A DNA stretch of 64,000 bases, taken from positions 62,001 to 126,000 of the forward strand of contig JAJEKV010000341.1 in NCBI GenBank assembly GCA_021234155.1, read 5' to 3'. The first letter of the stretch is position 1; the number at the start of each line of letters is the position of its first letter. Below are positions 47,598 to 59,285 of this stretch, piece by piece. A model generated the notes under the pieces. It did no database searches, was not told the origin of the DNA, and was given only the letters and a program-made list of their open reading frames with translations. The stretch is from Isoetes taiwanensis. Taxonomy: Eukaryota; Streptophyta; Lycopodiopsida; Isoetales; Isoetaceae. The position numbers and the translations under genes are program-made.

Positions 47598-48071
47598 AAA
47601 ATGTGAGGGAAAAACTCTGAAATACCCTTATGTTTTGCTAAAATTAACAAAACGCCCCTAGTTTTGGGGGTATTTTTATGGAAATGATCATAACCTTTTT
47701 ATGATGATCCAAATGAGAATGAGTCTTTCAGATATATTGTAGAAGAGGTTGAGATCTTTCCATGAAAGTTAACATCTCCTGAATCGGATTCCGAAATCTT
47801 AAGTTATGGTCTCGTAAATCCCTCTGAAATTTCTACAATTTTCTTGTGTATTAAAAATAGCATAACTTGTGATTTAAGACTCCGATTTATATGATCTTAC
47901 CTTTGATGGAAAGGTCTCATTCTCCTTTACAATAGCTCTGAAAGGATCATTCTCATTTGGATCACCACAAAAAGGTTATGATCATTTCCATAAAAATACC
48001 CCCAAAACTAGGGGCGTTTTGTTAATTTTAGCAAAACATAAGGGTATTTCAGAGTTTTTCCCTAAATGTGA
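47598..48071. mobile_element. MITE with long inverted repeats and a 9-bp target duplication (Mutator-type)
   Basis: The element is 47607-48062 (456 bp), starting GGGAAAAACTCTGAAATACC and ending in its inverse. The inverted repeats extend over more than 110 bp per side (AACAAAACGCCCCTAG, TTTTGGGGGTATTTTTATGG, GATCATAACCTTTTT) and are nearly perfect. Flanks are AAAATGTGA (47598-47606) and TAAATGTGA (48063-48071), a 9-bp duplication with one mismatch. Long inverted repeats with 9-bp duplications are the mark of Mutator-like elements. There is no coding capacity. Confidence 0.9.
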
Positions 48072-48075
48072 TTCT

Positions 48076-48236
48076 CTAAACTGCAGGGATAACAGAGATG
48101 CTAAAGTTAGGGATGCAGTCAAAAATAAAGGAACACCATACAAATGAAAATACATGCTTCCAAAACAGAAGAATGGGAGAAAACTTGAGCTCTTGCCAAT
48201 AAAAACTAAGGCAGTCCACTTCAGAAGAACTATGTT
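48076..48236. other. Sequence between MITE and L1 fragment
   Basis: This may be the 3' UTR of the L1 fragment on the minus strand. No tail is recognised. Confidence 0.3.
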
Positions 48237-48790
48237 TTATCCTCGGCAATTTATCATGTGGCATCCATGCGGTGGAGCTAAAAAATCCAGATCCGGCAAT
48301 AGCACGTACCATAAAATAACCAAACAATGCTCCACAGTCTCACGATGAAGGTCACAACAAGGGCAGAGAGGGCACACACCCGGCCTAAACTGACTCACAA
48401 GGGCATTCACCCTAATACAGCGGTGCACCACCTGCCACAGAAGCACCCTAACCTTCGGTGGGGGAAGTGAGCTCCATGTCCACGTCCAAACCGAGCGCCA
48501 TCGAGAACCCGGAAGCTGGAGAGACCACTTGCCAGAAGAGGGCAGAGTGTTATGAATAGCCAGCACCTGGTAACAAGACCGCAGAAAACAAGAAGACACA
48601 ACATCCGAATGAACCTTCCAAACCTGCACCACCACATCATCCTGAGGGACTATAGGTATGTGTAGCGGAATACTCCCCACCACTTGTTCCCAGATAGCCC
48701 GGTCACTGCCCTTCAGGCGAAAGCGAGCTCGAAAGAACTCCCACGAAACTAGCTGATCACCCCAATAGAGTCGATGAAGCTAGCATATAA
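48237..48790 (-). mobile_element. L1-type LINE ORF2 C-terminal fragment (zf-RVT)
   Basis: Minus-strand frames from 48790 read YWGDQLVSWEFFRARFRLKG, then in 48683-48237 WSSLPPPKVRVLLWQVVHRC and CPLCPCCDLHRETVEHCL. This is the reverse-transcriptase zinc-binding domain that ends plant L1 ORF2. The copy is 5'-truncated and its frame ends early. Confidence 0.82.
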
Positions 48791-49859
48791 CCTAAAAATT
48801 AGACGAAGTCTCCTTCTTTACGCATTCAACGTATCTAGATTGGTTCAAATGCCTATGTCACAAACATGTCTTTACCCCAAAGATCATATGTGAATCAACT
48901 ACCTAATACCTATTTGATGTAGGAAATTTTGCTTGCAATGTCATCTCAACTACCAAGGTAACTTTGGCTTGCAATTTACCTCATATACATTAAATATTCA
49001 CACCATTCTAAACCTGCATGAGGAGGGGGCACACACCATTCTAGCTTCACATGAACTTCCAAACTATAAGTGAGTAGAAATGTTGTCAATAAATTTCTTG
49101 TATCATTCCAACATGTTCACATAACATGTGTTATAATATAATATATTACACATGTTGTTCGAACACCTTATCTTAATATATTAAGTTGGTTGCACATACC
49201 CCCATAAATCCCCAGAATGGCATTTATGACTATTTGCAACCTTAGGAACCCACATTCCCATGTGGCAGTTTGTGATTGGAACATGTGGCCAATCCTATAA
49301 TTCCGCGACTATTTAAAGGGAAGAAAATTAAAGATGCCTTTTTGGGCTTTGAGAGCTATTCTTGAGAGGAGGATCTCCAAGTGTCAGAACAGGGCAGCAT
49401 TTAGTGAAGGAGGATCTCTCATCAGGTGTCAAGCTCAAATTGAGGCGCTATTCCCAAGCGATCAGTTTGCTAGGTCAACAGTATGCAAGAGACTCAAGGT
49501 GTCAAGGGTCATGTGGGTAGTAGCACTAAGTGCTATTTTAGGTTTAACAATAGAAGTTAAGCTAGATTGTCACCTCTTTTTAGTCTTAGATGCCTATTTG
49601 CAATTATGACCTCTAGTCCTGAAATGAGACTGACAAAGGAACCCTAATCATTGTACTTTGTATGATTAGGATAGTTAGATTAGAACTCTCTCTCTATTTG
49701 GATTATGTTGGATGATCATGGATGTCTCTCTCTCTTTGCACCTCTTGTGCTTGGGGAAAAGGTGGGTAGAAACCTAGAAGCCATGTTTAGATATGGCTCT
49801 AGTAGTAGCCCACAATAATTCTCATGTGGTTGGATCCTTAGTGTGCTCTGTCAATTGGA
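48791..49859. other. Intergenic sequence with one unassigned frame
   Basis: An AT-rich stretch, then an isolated plus frame at 49334-49609 preceded by a TATTTAAAGGG box at 49310-49320. That arrangement could be an LTR promoter or a decayed gene start. I recognise no protein. Confidence 0.3.
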
Positions 49860-50160
49860 GGTCCACTGTTTGCTAGACGCCAATAGTTTGCCACTGGGAG
49901 AGGGCAAGTTATAGGTTTGGCCCCTACTAGGTGATGGGGCACCTTAGTAAAGTTAGATCTAGTACGAGCAGGAGCAGCCCTATCTCTCTAGTTGCCCCCA
50001 CTGGCATGATGCCTCTTGGAGGGAGCCCTCCTGGATCATCAGACCAGTGGAGATGCAACCTGGATTAGCTTTTGGTTATGTCTCTAGCAGACTACAGTCA
50101 AGACCCAAGGCTCTTCGATCTATCTGCAAAGTGTGCACATGAATTGCTTCTTACGGAAGC
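49860..50160 (-). mobile_element. Gypsy-family LTR fragment, inverted
   Basis: On the minus strand, TGTGCACACTTTGCAGAT, TCTTGACTGTAG, CTAGAGACATAACC and CCAGGTTGCATC follow the same order as in the LTR copies at 22190-22250 and 31640-31750. The ends are not preserved. Confidence 0.6.
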
Positions 50161-50164
50161 ATGC

Positions 50165-50400
50165 GTCTAGGTACTATTTGAGGCAATTGTGATCTTCATT
50201 GTTCTGCACTTGTATGCGCACCCTGTTCAAGCACATTCCATCTAGAGAATCAAGTGGCTCACTTCTTTTCCAGCATGCTTTAAGGCGTTGAAGACTCATG
50301 GCCATTATGTAAGCAAGGCTTGGAAGGTAAATATTTCCCATGTTTATCAACTTCGAATAATATATTATGTGATTTTTATCGTCCACGGGGACCAAAAGCT
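50165..50400 (-). mobile_element. Non-L1 LINE 3' fragment, internally deleted
   Basis: Minus-strand 50290-50165 resembles the LINE segment at 10660-10790 (AATGTGCAGGAGCACAGG-type region). 50402-50378 carries GGTCCCCGTGGACGATAAAA, the family 3' end. The DNA between is too short, so most of the 3' part is deleted. Confidence 0.6.
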
Positions 50401-50720
50401 CTGGGGTAGTTTTTTGTTATCTATTATTATAGTAGGAATTTTGCTTCTGTCCACGACGACATTACACTACTTGAACACCATTTCCTTGTCGCAAAATAGC
50501 ATTCCCTATTTTTTCTTCCACTTAAAGCAAGTGTTTATAACAAAGGCAGATTACAGTAATATGGTATCCGTCTAGACAATCCCTAGCTCATTTCATGATA
50601 CTATACAAGACATGCATTAACTTAAACTTGCAATCCTTAAGAAATTAGAATAAGAGTATAGTCCTCGTAATGAACTATATGCAAATAAAAGATGGAGAAT
50701 AGTTATCGATGTTAAAGATC
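50225..50720. repeat. Direct repeat, first copy (partner 55491-55955)
   Basis: It shares almost all of its sequence with 55491-55955, for example CCAGCATGCTTTAAGGCGTT, TCTATTATTATAGTAGGAAT and AGACAATCCCTAGCTC. It has one private insert (about 50436-50478); the partner has a different one. The start of the repeat is the LINE fragment. Confidence 0.88.
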
Positions 50721-50988
50721 GCAGCTGTGATCGTTTTGAGGCATGAGTCCCTATTGGGGTTTTGACACCACAACTTTTAGACTAACCTTAGTTGCCTTGA
50801 TCCTCAAGCTCTAGTCATAAATTCCCAAGGAGAGATGCCACCCTAAGTTCCTAGTGGACATGCTTAACTTCTAGTATAGGAACTTCTATCTTCATTATTT
50901 TCGTATTCATTTGGACTGTGAACTAAAAGTTCCATCATACATCCTATCTCTTTCTTGTTATGTTTTACCATTAAATGGTCCTAGTACT
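50721..50988. other. Spacer before the right arm
   Basis: No feature recognised. Confidence 0.3.
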
Positions 50989-51725
50989 CATATACCAACG
51001 CGGAGATACTCCGTGCAATACACACACGATACCAAGTCCAGACCACATTCTCCCTAGTGACATGCTCATTGGGCACCTATCTTGTTCATATTTGAAACGT
51101 TGTTTACAACAACTTCAAACTCCTCTTTTCTCCCACTTGTCATGTGGGTACATTACTTGCCTCCCTAATGTATCATTAGTTCGAGGCCAACTTTTCTTCA
51201 TAGTATAGCTTCACCAAAGCTCCAACATACCTTGTAGCTTTCAAACAGTTGCACCTTTTGCTAGCAAAATAAGCGTATCCACGTGCCTGCGTGGTCATCT
51301 TACTCGGGCATACCCTTGCATCTATATTGCATGCCTAGGAACATCAATCTCCTTATGAAACACAATGTATGCGTAATTTTTATAATCCGTACTTTATGGA
51401 TCCGCGTCCTTATACGCCATTATTCTCTACCTTTCCGTGAATCATACCGCGATTCAAGTAGCAACAGCTATAAAATGTCAGATCAACATTCTATACCTTC
51501 ACCACCATTGTCGAAACCTACACTTCTAAACTAATCTCCCTTTCATAGGTCGGGTACTTATAATCCAGTTTCCATATTACTATACTACCTCTCTAACGTG
51601 GTCTATGGCAGATAATCATATACCACTTCTCCCTCGCCTGTATGGTGCTATATCCAGTCTCGTTCTACGTTGAATAGCAATACATATGCCGCATGATAAA
51701 TCAATCCTCGTAATTATTAAGCCCA

Positions 51726-52007
51726 GTGATTGAATGGGATAACAAAAAAAATCGTCATACTAATTCTCGCGACTATCGTTCCAAAATAAGGATACCTTAC
51801 CACTCCGTACTCCCAATGTGCCACACTTCTACTTCAAGCAAGAGTCCAGGACCTGCTCAACCATCACTATATAACAGGCTCAGGAAGGACCATGCATGTT
51901 TTCGATGCTTCTGCCGTGGACACCGCAGTCACAACTGCCCTTCTGTGATACAGGAAGATTGCATGGCCATAGCACTGTCGGATAGCGACCCGACGGCATC
52001 AACTTAG
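51726..52007 (+). pseudogene. Zinc-knuckle (CCHC) gag-like fragment
   Basis: The 93-codon frame ends its conserved part in DHACFRCFCRGHRSHNCP. Spacing is C-x2-C-x4-H-x4-C, the retroviral-type knuckle found in retrotransposon Gag and L1 ORF1 proteins. The upstream part (KIRIPYHS, SLYNRLRKD) is basic. The left-arm copy (14314-14096, minus) keeps the same frame until the deletion cuts it within the knuckle. The element class is uncertain. Confidence 0.45.
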
Positions 52008-52477
52008 CGGTGACACATAGAATATATCTGTGAGATGTACCTGTACGATCTAAATATAAGAGTGTCTGTATGTGTAATAAATATATCCTCAATGAGAATA
52101 ATATAAATAATGAATTAAAATGTGTACCGATGTGAATTCAAACTATGGTTAAGATAGAGTGTGGGTGTGGAAATATTAAAGATAATCAAAAGGAGAAAGG
52201 TATTTAAACACATAGTCAAATATAATAGAATGAGATAATTATGTATGTGTTACACAAACTATAGAAGGAATAACGAGAGTTACAATATCATTATAAAAAG
52301 GTTATGAATCTTATCTTATAAAAATTTATTGTAAGTGTTGGACCCAACCCTAAATCGGACGGCTGAGATTCCATGATCCAATCTAAGGGCTAAGAATTTG
52401 CGTCCAACACATCTAGGTTTTTATTTTTGCTCCAAAATTTTCTCTCTTCCTTTGTTCTCACTTTTTCCAACTACGTC

Positions 52478-53252
52478 CATGGCTATCTACACGGAGGTGC
52501 GGGAGAGGTTTTACTTGCTGAAGGAGGATTGGCATATTTAGATCCGATGGTCCCTTTATTTTTCAAAAGCTCCATTTAGCTCTTTGACGTTTTACCTCCA
52601 TTTACTTCTACCTCGGCAACGATATTCCATTCCAACGGGAACTATATTCCAGTGCCAACTATGGCACACAGGATGGTTGTGTTTGGTCTTTTGCTCTCAC
52701 TTTTGATCACAGAGATGCATTGACTGCAAAAATCGTTTAATGTCTTAAAGCCATATTGCCAAAGCGGGTCGAGAACACTCCGGCAGATGCTCTCAACACA
52801 TCAAATACTCCAGACAGATTTCGTCAGATGTAGTAGTCATGACTAACGGGATGCATTTGTGAATACAACAATTTGTCTTCAGGTTTAGCGAGAAGGGCAA
52901 TGGATTATTGCATTTTTGGAGCTGTGCAACATGATATCTCTTCTTCCATGCACTCTTCTGAATATGGCGGTTAATCGGGAGCTCCATTCCACAAAGTAAG
53001 TCTCTTATTTGGATTGTTCATAACTCTAAAGATTTCAACAGAGTAAGTCTCTTATTTGGATTGCTCGTGATATTAAAGATTTTATCTAAACTTGCAGACA
53101 AGGGAGAGCCTTTCTGGTAGCAAATTGTCACAGAAGCCAGCATCAACATCAAAGCAAAACGTCAATATAGAGAGCAATGGCACAAATGAACCGTGGTTGC
53201 TTTTTCTATATTTTAGATTTGCAACATATTTGTCTACCACAGTAGCGAACTG
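52478..53252 (+). pseudogene. Exon-like fragments of unknown gene(s), with stops
   Basis: A leader-like region (52340-52477) is followed by ATG at 52478 opening a 20-codon frame. A second frame (52606-52836) reads NDIPFQRELYSSANYGTQDG, then TFDHRDALTAKIV, an in-frame TAA, and ILPKRVENTPADALNT. A third segment after a TTGCAG acceptor (53098-53252) encodes a Ser/Lys-rich run, TRESLSGSKLSQKP. The protein is unrecognised. The block is missing from the left arm. It is likely captured and decayed host sequence. Confidence 0.35.
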
Positions 53253-55334
53253 ATTGCAGGTCTTTAGCAATGGTTCTTAGTAAACTATACTGGGCTTTGT
53301 AGAGGAATATATATCTTTCACAGTAGCTTATCTAAATGTCCCATAGTGGAGGATGGACCTAATATAATTCCGAGGCTACAACTATCCTTGAGTGCCATGG
53401 TAAAAGTTGTTGCTTAATTACTCGTACTTCGTAATTCAATTATTTGCAGAGCCTGATTTGCTGCATTCCATGCTTGGTCTCTGATCTATATGCAGGAAGA
53501 GGCACAAGGTCTGCTGCCCTCGGCAGATGAAACCAAATTTAGATTATAGTCATAACCACCTGGGTATTGAGGCATGAAAATGGCAATGGCAGATGTGTTT
53601 ACGAATAATATAGATTATTGACCAAGCTTCATATGGAAACATGTCCGCCAGCAATCTTTCCTTACCAAGCTTCAGGTTATATTATGCACACTTGGAGATA
53701 GTGTTATTGCTGTTCTTTATTCGACCCATTTAGCTATCTCTTAAACTGATATTTCATTCTTTGTTGGAATGTTAAGAATGTTGATATTTTTATATCAGAC
53801 CTTCAGCAAGATAGTTTGCACTCTGATAACCTGTGCATATGATTCTCCACCAGATTAGCAAATAAATAGTGATCCACTGCGGCAGATATATTCCGGCTAG
53901 AAAAAGCCAGAGCAAACAAAGCTTAGTGATTCATTGCAATTGAATATCTTCTGACTAGAAAAAGCCAGAGCAACCTGAGCCATAGTTAGCAGCAACATGT
54001 AATTGGAGCAGGATGAATCGGCCGTCCAGAACTATTCAGTTATACCTGCAAAAGTCTATTCCGGGGAGGTTTCTCAGCAAATCCGTTTTGCTAACCCGTC
54101 GGTCTGCCGCTTCACTTGATCCGATCTCCTATTTATACAATGATCCAAAGTTTTCTGATATGTGCATCTGGCCTATTACATGTAAATCATGCCCTTCAAA
54201 TTTCCATTGTGACATGATTATCTTAAACTATTATTTTAACAAAGAAGGTTATGAAGGTTGTCTCATTGGGAGGCAGCAAATTCTTGCTCATCTAATGGGA
54301 TTTGTTAAGCAGGGGTGATACAATCAGCTCAAGCTTATAAAAATGCCGACTAATTGAGTCATGATTCAGACTTTAGCAGGTTTAACCACATGCTGTGTCC
54401 TTTGTTGGGGAAGCATTACGTTGACTCGGGCATCAGATCAGAGAAACAGAGTACAATGTGAAAGAGATTGATTAACAGAGTTAGGATCCTTGGAAGTTCG
54501 GTTTCTAACTAAGCAACTGCAAGAAATGGAGCTTAGAAGCAACAAGATTTTGAGAAAAGGAACGGGTGATCTACATGCTTGCTCGAGGTGGCAAGACATC
54601 ACACAATGGAAAATAATACAGATTATTGACTAAACTTCATATGGGAACATATTGTTCTTTATTCGACCTATTTAGCTGTCCCTCAACCTGATATTTCATT
54701 TTTTGTTGGAATGTTAAGTAATTTATGAAGGTTGTCTCATTGGAAGACAGCAAATTCTTGCTCATCTAATGGGGTTTTTAAGCAAGAGTGATACAATAAG
54801 CTCAATGTAGTGCGCACCAATTCTTAGCCAATGCAATGGAGTGCCACAAAAAATGGGCAATTTGCTATAACGTAAGAGAACAATGGATAATTAACTTAAA
54901 ATATAAAAAGAACAGACTTAGTTATTGATATATGTAATTATTCCTTCTATATTGAACGTAGGCAACTGCCTATGCCGTACATTAGAGCAAAGGAATTGAC
55001 ACATGCCTCCACAAAAATCAAAAGTCAATATTGACACACAACCTATGTGTACTGCAACTGTTATCCTTATATGATCATGCTGATCTTCCATACCGGATAG
55101 AATATAAAAGGAGGAATTCTCTATTTTTTCACATTTTTTTTCTAAGAAATGTTTGTGATCCAGTGGTGGAAATTTGATGATGCAAGATGATTAAGATTCC
55201 ATGCTAGGCTTAAGGTTTAGGTTCACTGCAGTTTTAGGTATGTGTAGCGTGGGGCATGCATGTGTATCACCTACATGTTTCCAAATAAAGCCAAAGTACT
55301 ACCCTAGGCATCGTTATTACTACAATCCAACCTA

Positions 55335-55368
55335 TGCCCAGCAATGCTGGGCAACGCTGGGCACGTGT
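55335..55368 (+). mobile_element. Helitron-like 3' hairpin, damaged terminus
   Basis: TATGCCCAGCAATGCTGGGC is followed by AACGCTGGGCAC, a duplicated hairpin half. The CTAG end and about 30 bp present in the left arm are missing here. Confidence 0.42.
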
Positions 55369-55490
55369 GTGTGTAATTAATGTCAGACTATATATCTAAA
55401 ATGGAAGATATAATGCAATATATAACTGTATTAAAGGATAAGTATAAACATGATGGGCATGTAAAACACTGAGAATAGCAATATATAAGT

Positions 55491-55955
55491 TGTTCAAGCA
55501 CATCCATCTAGAGAATCAAGTGGCTCACTTCTTTTCCAGCATGCTTTAAGGCGTTGAAGACTCATGGCCATTATGTATATTTTCCATGTTTATCAACTTC
55601 GAATGATTTTTATCGTCAACGGGGACCAAAAGCTCTAGGGTAATTTTTTGTTATCTATTATTATAGTAGGAATTTTGCTTTGCCGCAAAATAGCATTCCC
55701 TATTTTTTTTTCCCACTTAAAGCAAGTGTTTATAACAAAGGCATATTACAATAATATGGTATCCGCCTAGACAATCCCTAGCTCATTTCATGATACTATA
55801 CAAAGACATGCATTAACTTAAACTTGCAACCCTTAAGAAATAGTTGTAAGGGACTTAAAGTGTCTATGTTGAAAGTATGCATATGAAGTAGAATAAGAGT
55901 ATAGTCCTCGTAATGATCTATATGCAAATAAAAAGATGGAGAATAGTGCAAGTTT
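55491..55955. repeat. Direct repeat, second copy (partner 50225-50720)
   Basis: Begins abruptly at the end of the right arm and follows the first copy to about 55955. It has a private insert of about 45 bp near 55850-55895. The arrangement is that of a partial tandem duplication with a period of about 5.27 kb. Confidence 0.88.
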
Positions 55956-58640
55956 GAGAAATATTATTATTACGTGAATATCTCCTTTCTTATTTACACA
56001 TTAACTTGAGTTGGCTTTGTGAGGATTTATGTGCGCTCCACTATGAAAATGGACCACTTTGCATGACGCAATACAAACTTGTGTCATAGCTTTACGCCAC
56101 CATATTGTTGGGGTCACCAGCACATGATAAAAGTACCTTCGAGTCAAAGGCAGACATCTGAGCTACATACTTTGAGTTTCTCGATACTTAATTATTTATA
56201 TATATATTGTCTCTGTAAAGAAAGCCTTAGTCTGTGCATTGAAGGCAGGAGCCTAAAGCTAATCTCACTTAATTTTTATTACCAAGGCATTCTTGGTGCC
56301 AGGCATTTCTTCTCACCCTAGTGTGAAGACAAAGAAAATTTGGAAGAAAGCAAGGAAAGCATGCTGAGATTGTTGGCCGAGGACGACGTAGCCAATAATA
56401 TAAGCAAATTGGCATCATTGCCACCTACAAAAGATGTGAAGCAAAATGATAAAACCTAGGAAAGGCAGCTAAGCTGAAGAAAGGAAAAGAGCAAAGAAAA
56501 CAAAACAAAGGAAGAATAATGACAGCAGGGATTATGGCGAATCGTTTTTACACTGTAGATGGGCCAGGAAATAGCCAAAAGAGAGTGAGAAAATTGGGAT
56601 TGATTAAAGAAGGGGTAAGTGTGGAGGCAGGAAGGCGCATCTGGGAGATCATGCAATCAAGCAAGCTTTATTAGGAGCATGGTGCAATGACACCGGGGCC
56701 ATGTTCTTCATCACAACCGAGCCATGTTCATCACGTTAGGCGAGAGCCCACTAAGGGCATGTCTAGAGGTAGAGAAACAGGAGCCAGAGGAGCCAGAGGT
56801 GGGTGCAACTACAACAACAACATTAGGACATGTATGTAGATGGGCCATGGGGGGCCACAATTTTAAAACTAAAGTAATGGTAAAACAACTAAAGAAAAAT
56901 ATGTTGAAGATGAGGACTTAGATACAATTTTAAAAACATGGAACAGAAAACAAACTAAACAATGGATAAAAAAAAACTAAAATAAAAAATAAAAAATGAA
57001 CCAACCCCCATAACCACCACCATGTCAGGGCACAGGGACATGGTTTTACATAAACCCTAAAAAAAACCCTAAAATAAAAAACGACAAACAAACCTCTGAT
57101 TCCGCCACAGTTCTCCTCCACTAAGGCCGATGAATGCGAAGAATCAAATTTTTTAACTGATTTGGAGATGGCAGAGATAAATGGAGGGATTAAATTTTAG
57201 TATTCCGGTGGCCTGCCAGAGTTGGAAGAAGGAATAATTTAAGGGTACAGACACAGAGATCGGAAAAAGAAGCTAGAATAGGCCAAAGCCATAGCCATCT
57301 TTGTTGTATGCGTACCCAGAAAGACAGAAAAAACATGAGCCACCTAAAAACGTTAAAATTTCCCTTATGGCCTTTGATTCTGTGACCCCCCTGCCGATCC
57401 GTCATGATGCTGCAGAGATGGTAGGCAAAAAGGGATTCGGAAATTGAAGCCAGTTGAAAAAACGCCCAGTTGAAAAAAAAAACCCGGCAGATCAGAAAAA
57501 AAAAGGGTTGTTGAATCAATGGGCAGAGGCACATGATCCTCGTAACCCAAGAATTTTTTTAGCACAGAATAATGGCCGTGTGTGACAGGGACCATGCCGA
57601 GCTTTTTCCCAGCATTTTCCTTTCCTCAAGCTCGAAGGCATTTGGCCATTAATGCGCTGCAAAGGATTCTACAAAATCTGGTCGTAGTATAGGGGCAAAA
57701 GAAACTGCCTGCCCCATCTGCCCATTTCTTTTTTATCTTCAATCAATAAAGAATAAGGACGTTTTCAGGATGATCAGCACTTCTGTGCTGCCAATTTTTA
57801 CTTATGATTCAATAAGGACGTTTTACTGTGTGATGGGTCGATTTCAATGGAACGGTTAGGTAGATACAGAGGCCCAGAACCAAAAGAATGGTGTTTTTTT
57901 CTTATGTGGGTCGTGTCTGGAAGCTCAAATCTGGCTCGGCTATGGCAGCCGATCACGCAATTCATGCAGTATAGGGACCTAATTGCCTCTGTAACAAGCA
58001 TATTACTCCTATTCTTGACTAACGAACTGAAACTGCCCATGTGGGCATTACTTCTCCTCTGACCGTTTCATCCAGGACGGACTGGATAGCAACAGCAAAA
58101 GTAAAACCAAAGAATCGTACCCTACCACCACTACTACTCCGGCAAAGGCAATCAATCCCTTCGCCATAGCCATGTAGCAGAGCATTTTGGCATTTTATGC
58201 TTGTATGAGCTCCAAAAAAGATGCCCACCTCCTTAATTCGTAGCTCCAGTTAATCAATCCGTCAGAAGCGCCCTTGTTTCCAGCAAAATATTTGGTGGCT
58301 TGTAAATTTGATTTAGCTATTCTATTCTTCTGCCCAGAATTGAGCGAGGATTTTGGGGTCAAATTTTTGGGCTTCGAAAGGAGGGAGGGGACCCAAATAT
58401 AAAAAGATATTGCCTGCACTGACATGAATCTGATGCTGCCGTGTCTGGGGAATTGAGAGAAGGATTGAGGATCGGCGTCTTGTTTTTAGCCTCTTCAAGG
58501 ATTCAGAAATAGTGTGGATGGTCAGAACAATTAGTCAGAACCCGAAAACAAAAGGACCAAGAAAAGAAAAACATTCTAGATTAGATAGGCAGAAACAGCG
58601 GCAAGTAAAAGAAAAGGGGATGCAAGATCAGAAGAGGGCC
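55956..58640. other. Intergenic sequence upstream of the BOI-like gene, some protein-like fragments
   Basis: At about 56325-56460 a plus frame containing SMLRLLAEDDVANNISKLAS, and at 56440-56672 another ending in WEIMQSSKLY, look like short coding fragments but match no family I can name. 56930-57120 is A-rich. The remaining short frames on both strands appear to be chance. Confidence 0.35.
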
Positions 58641-59285
58641 TCCTTGATCGGCGAGAATAGATCATTATAAGGCGTTTATAGTGGACGACTCTTCATTTTT
58701 TTGGTCTGGAATTTTTTTGCGAGGCCCTATACTTGCTCTGTGCCTTCCGTTTTAGAAGGGCTCTTCGGTTTGAGAGCAGAAATTATAATTGCAGCTCTTG
58801 GATTGCTTCGACGATAAGAATGCTTGCGACGTTTGTGTTTCAGTCTTGAAGGCCGGATTTGGATCGGGCCACTAAGGCCGAGGCAGATTTGGCAAAAACC
58901 CAATTATTCTAATTTGATCTGGGCTTTCATTTCTACACGCAATTCTTTCTTGGGCATTGATCAACCAGCCGCTCTGTGTAAGAATCAACACTCTTCTTTC
59001 TAATACCAAATTTCTCTGCCTGATCTTGCATCCTTCTTGCTCCAATAAATTCCTTCCTATTGCCTCCCTGCATTCTTGCCCATTTTGCTCAAAATCTGAA
59101 GATCTCCGTTTTCTTTTTATCCCCATTTTTCGTATTCTTTTCTTTTTCCTTTTGGTCTGATCAGTTTCTTTACTGTTTGTTTTCTGCAGTTCTTGGCTTC
59201 TTAAAAGGTCATTAGGCCTGATTTTGACAATCGGCTTTTTTTTAAATCCGAATTTGGAGAACTGGACTCTAGAAGGCGAGAAGCA
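58641..59285 (+). promoter_or_regulatory. Probable promoter and leader of the BOI-like gene
   Basis: A TATA-like ATTATAAGG lies at about 58663-58671. The next about 600 bp is T/C-rich toward the start codon (58900-59240), as in plant leaders. A 9-codon upstream frame (58820-58849) would lie in the leader if transcription starts near 58700. The start site is inferred only. Confidence 0.3.

Larger units (their letters stand above)
50989..55490 (+). repeat. Right arm of the large dispersed inverted repeat
   Basis: Matches the reverse complement of 12655-15016, but carries an extra block at about 51956-54100. It holds a zinc-knuckle frame, exon-like fragments, an internal repeat (53600-53790 with 54608-54725, and 54245-54340 with 54720-54810) and a Helitron-like hairpin near its end. 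Homology with the left arm stops at 55490, exactly where the direct repeat 55491-55955 begins. Confidence 0.88.

Noticed and set aside
52478-52540. ATG with good context opening a new gene
   Set aside because: The frame stops after 20 codons and the following protein-like frame contains an in-frame stop. Kept only as a fragment.
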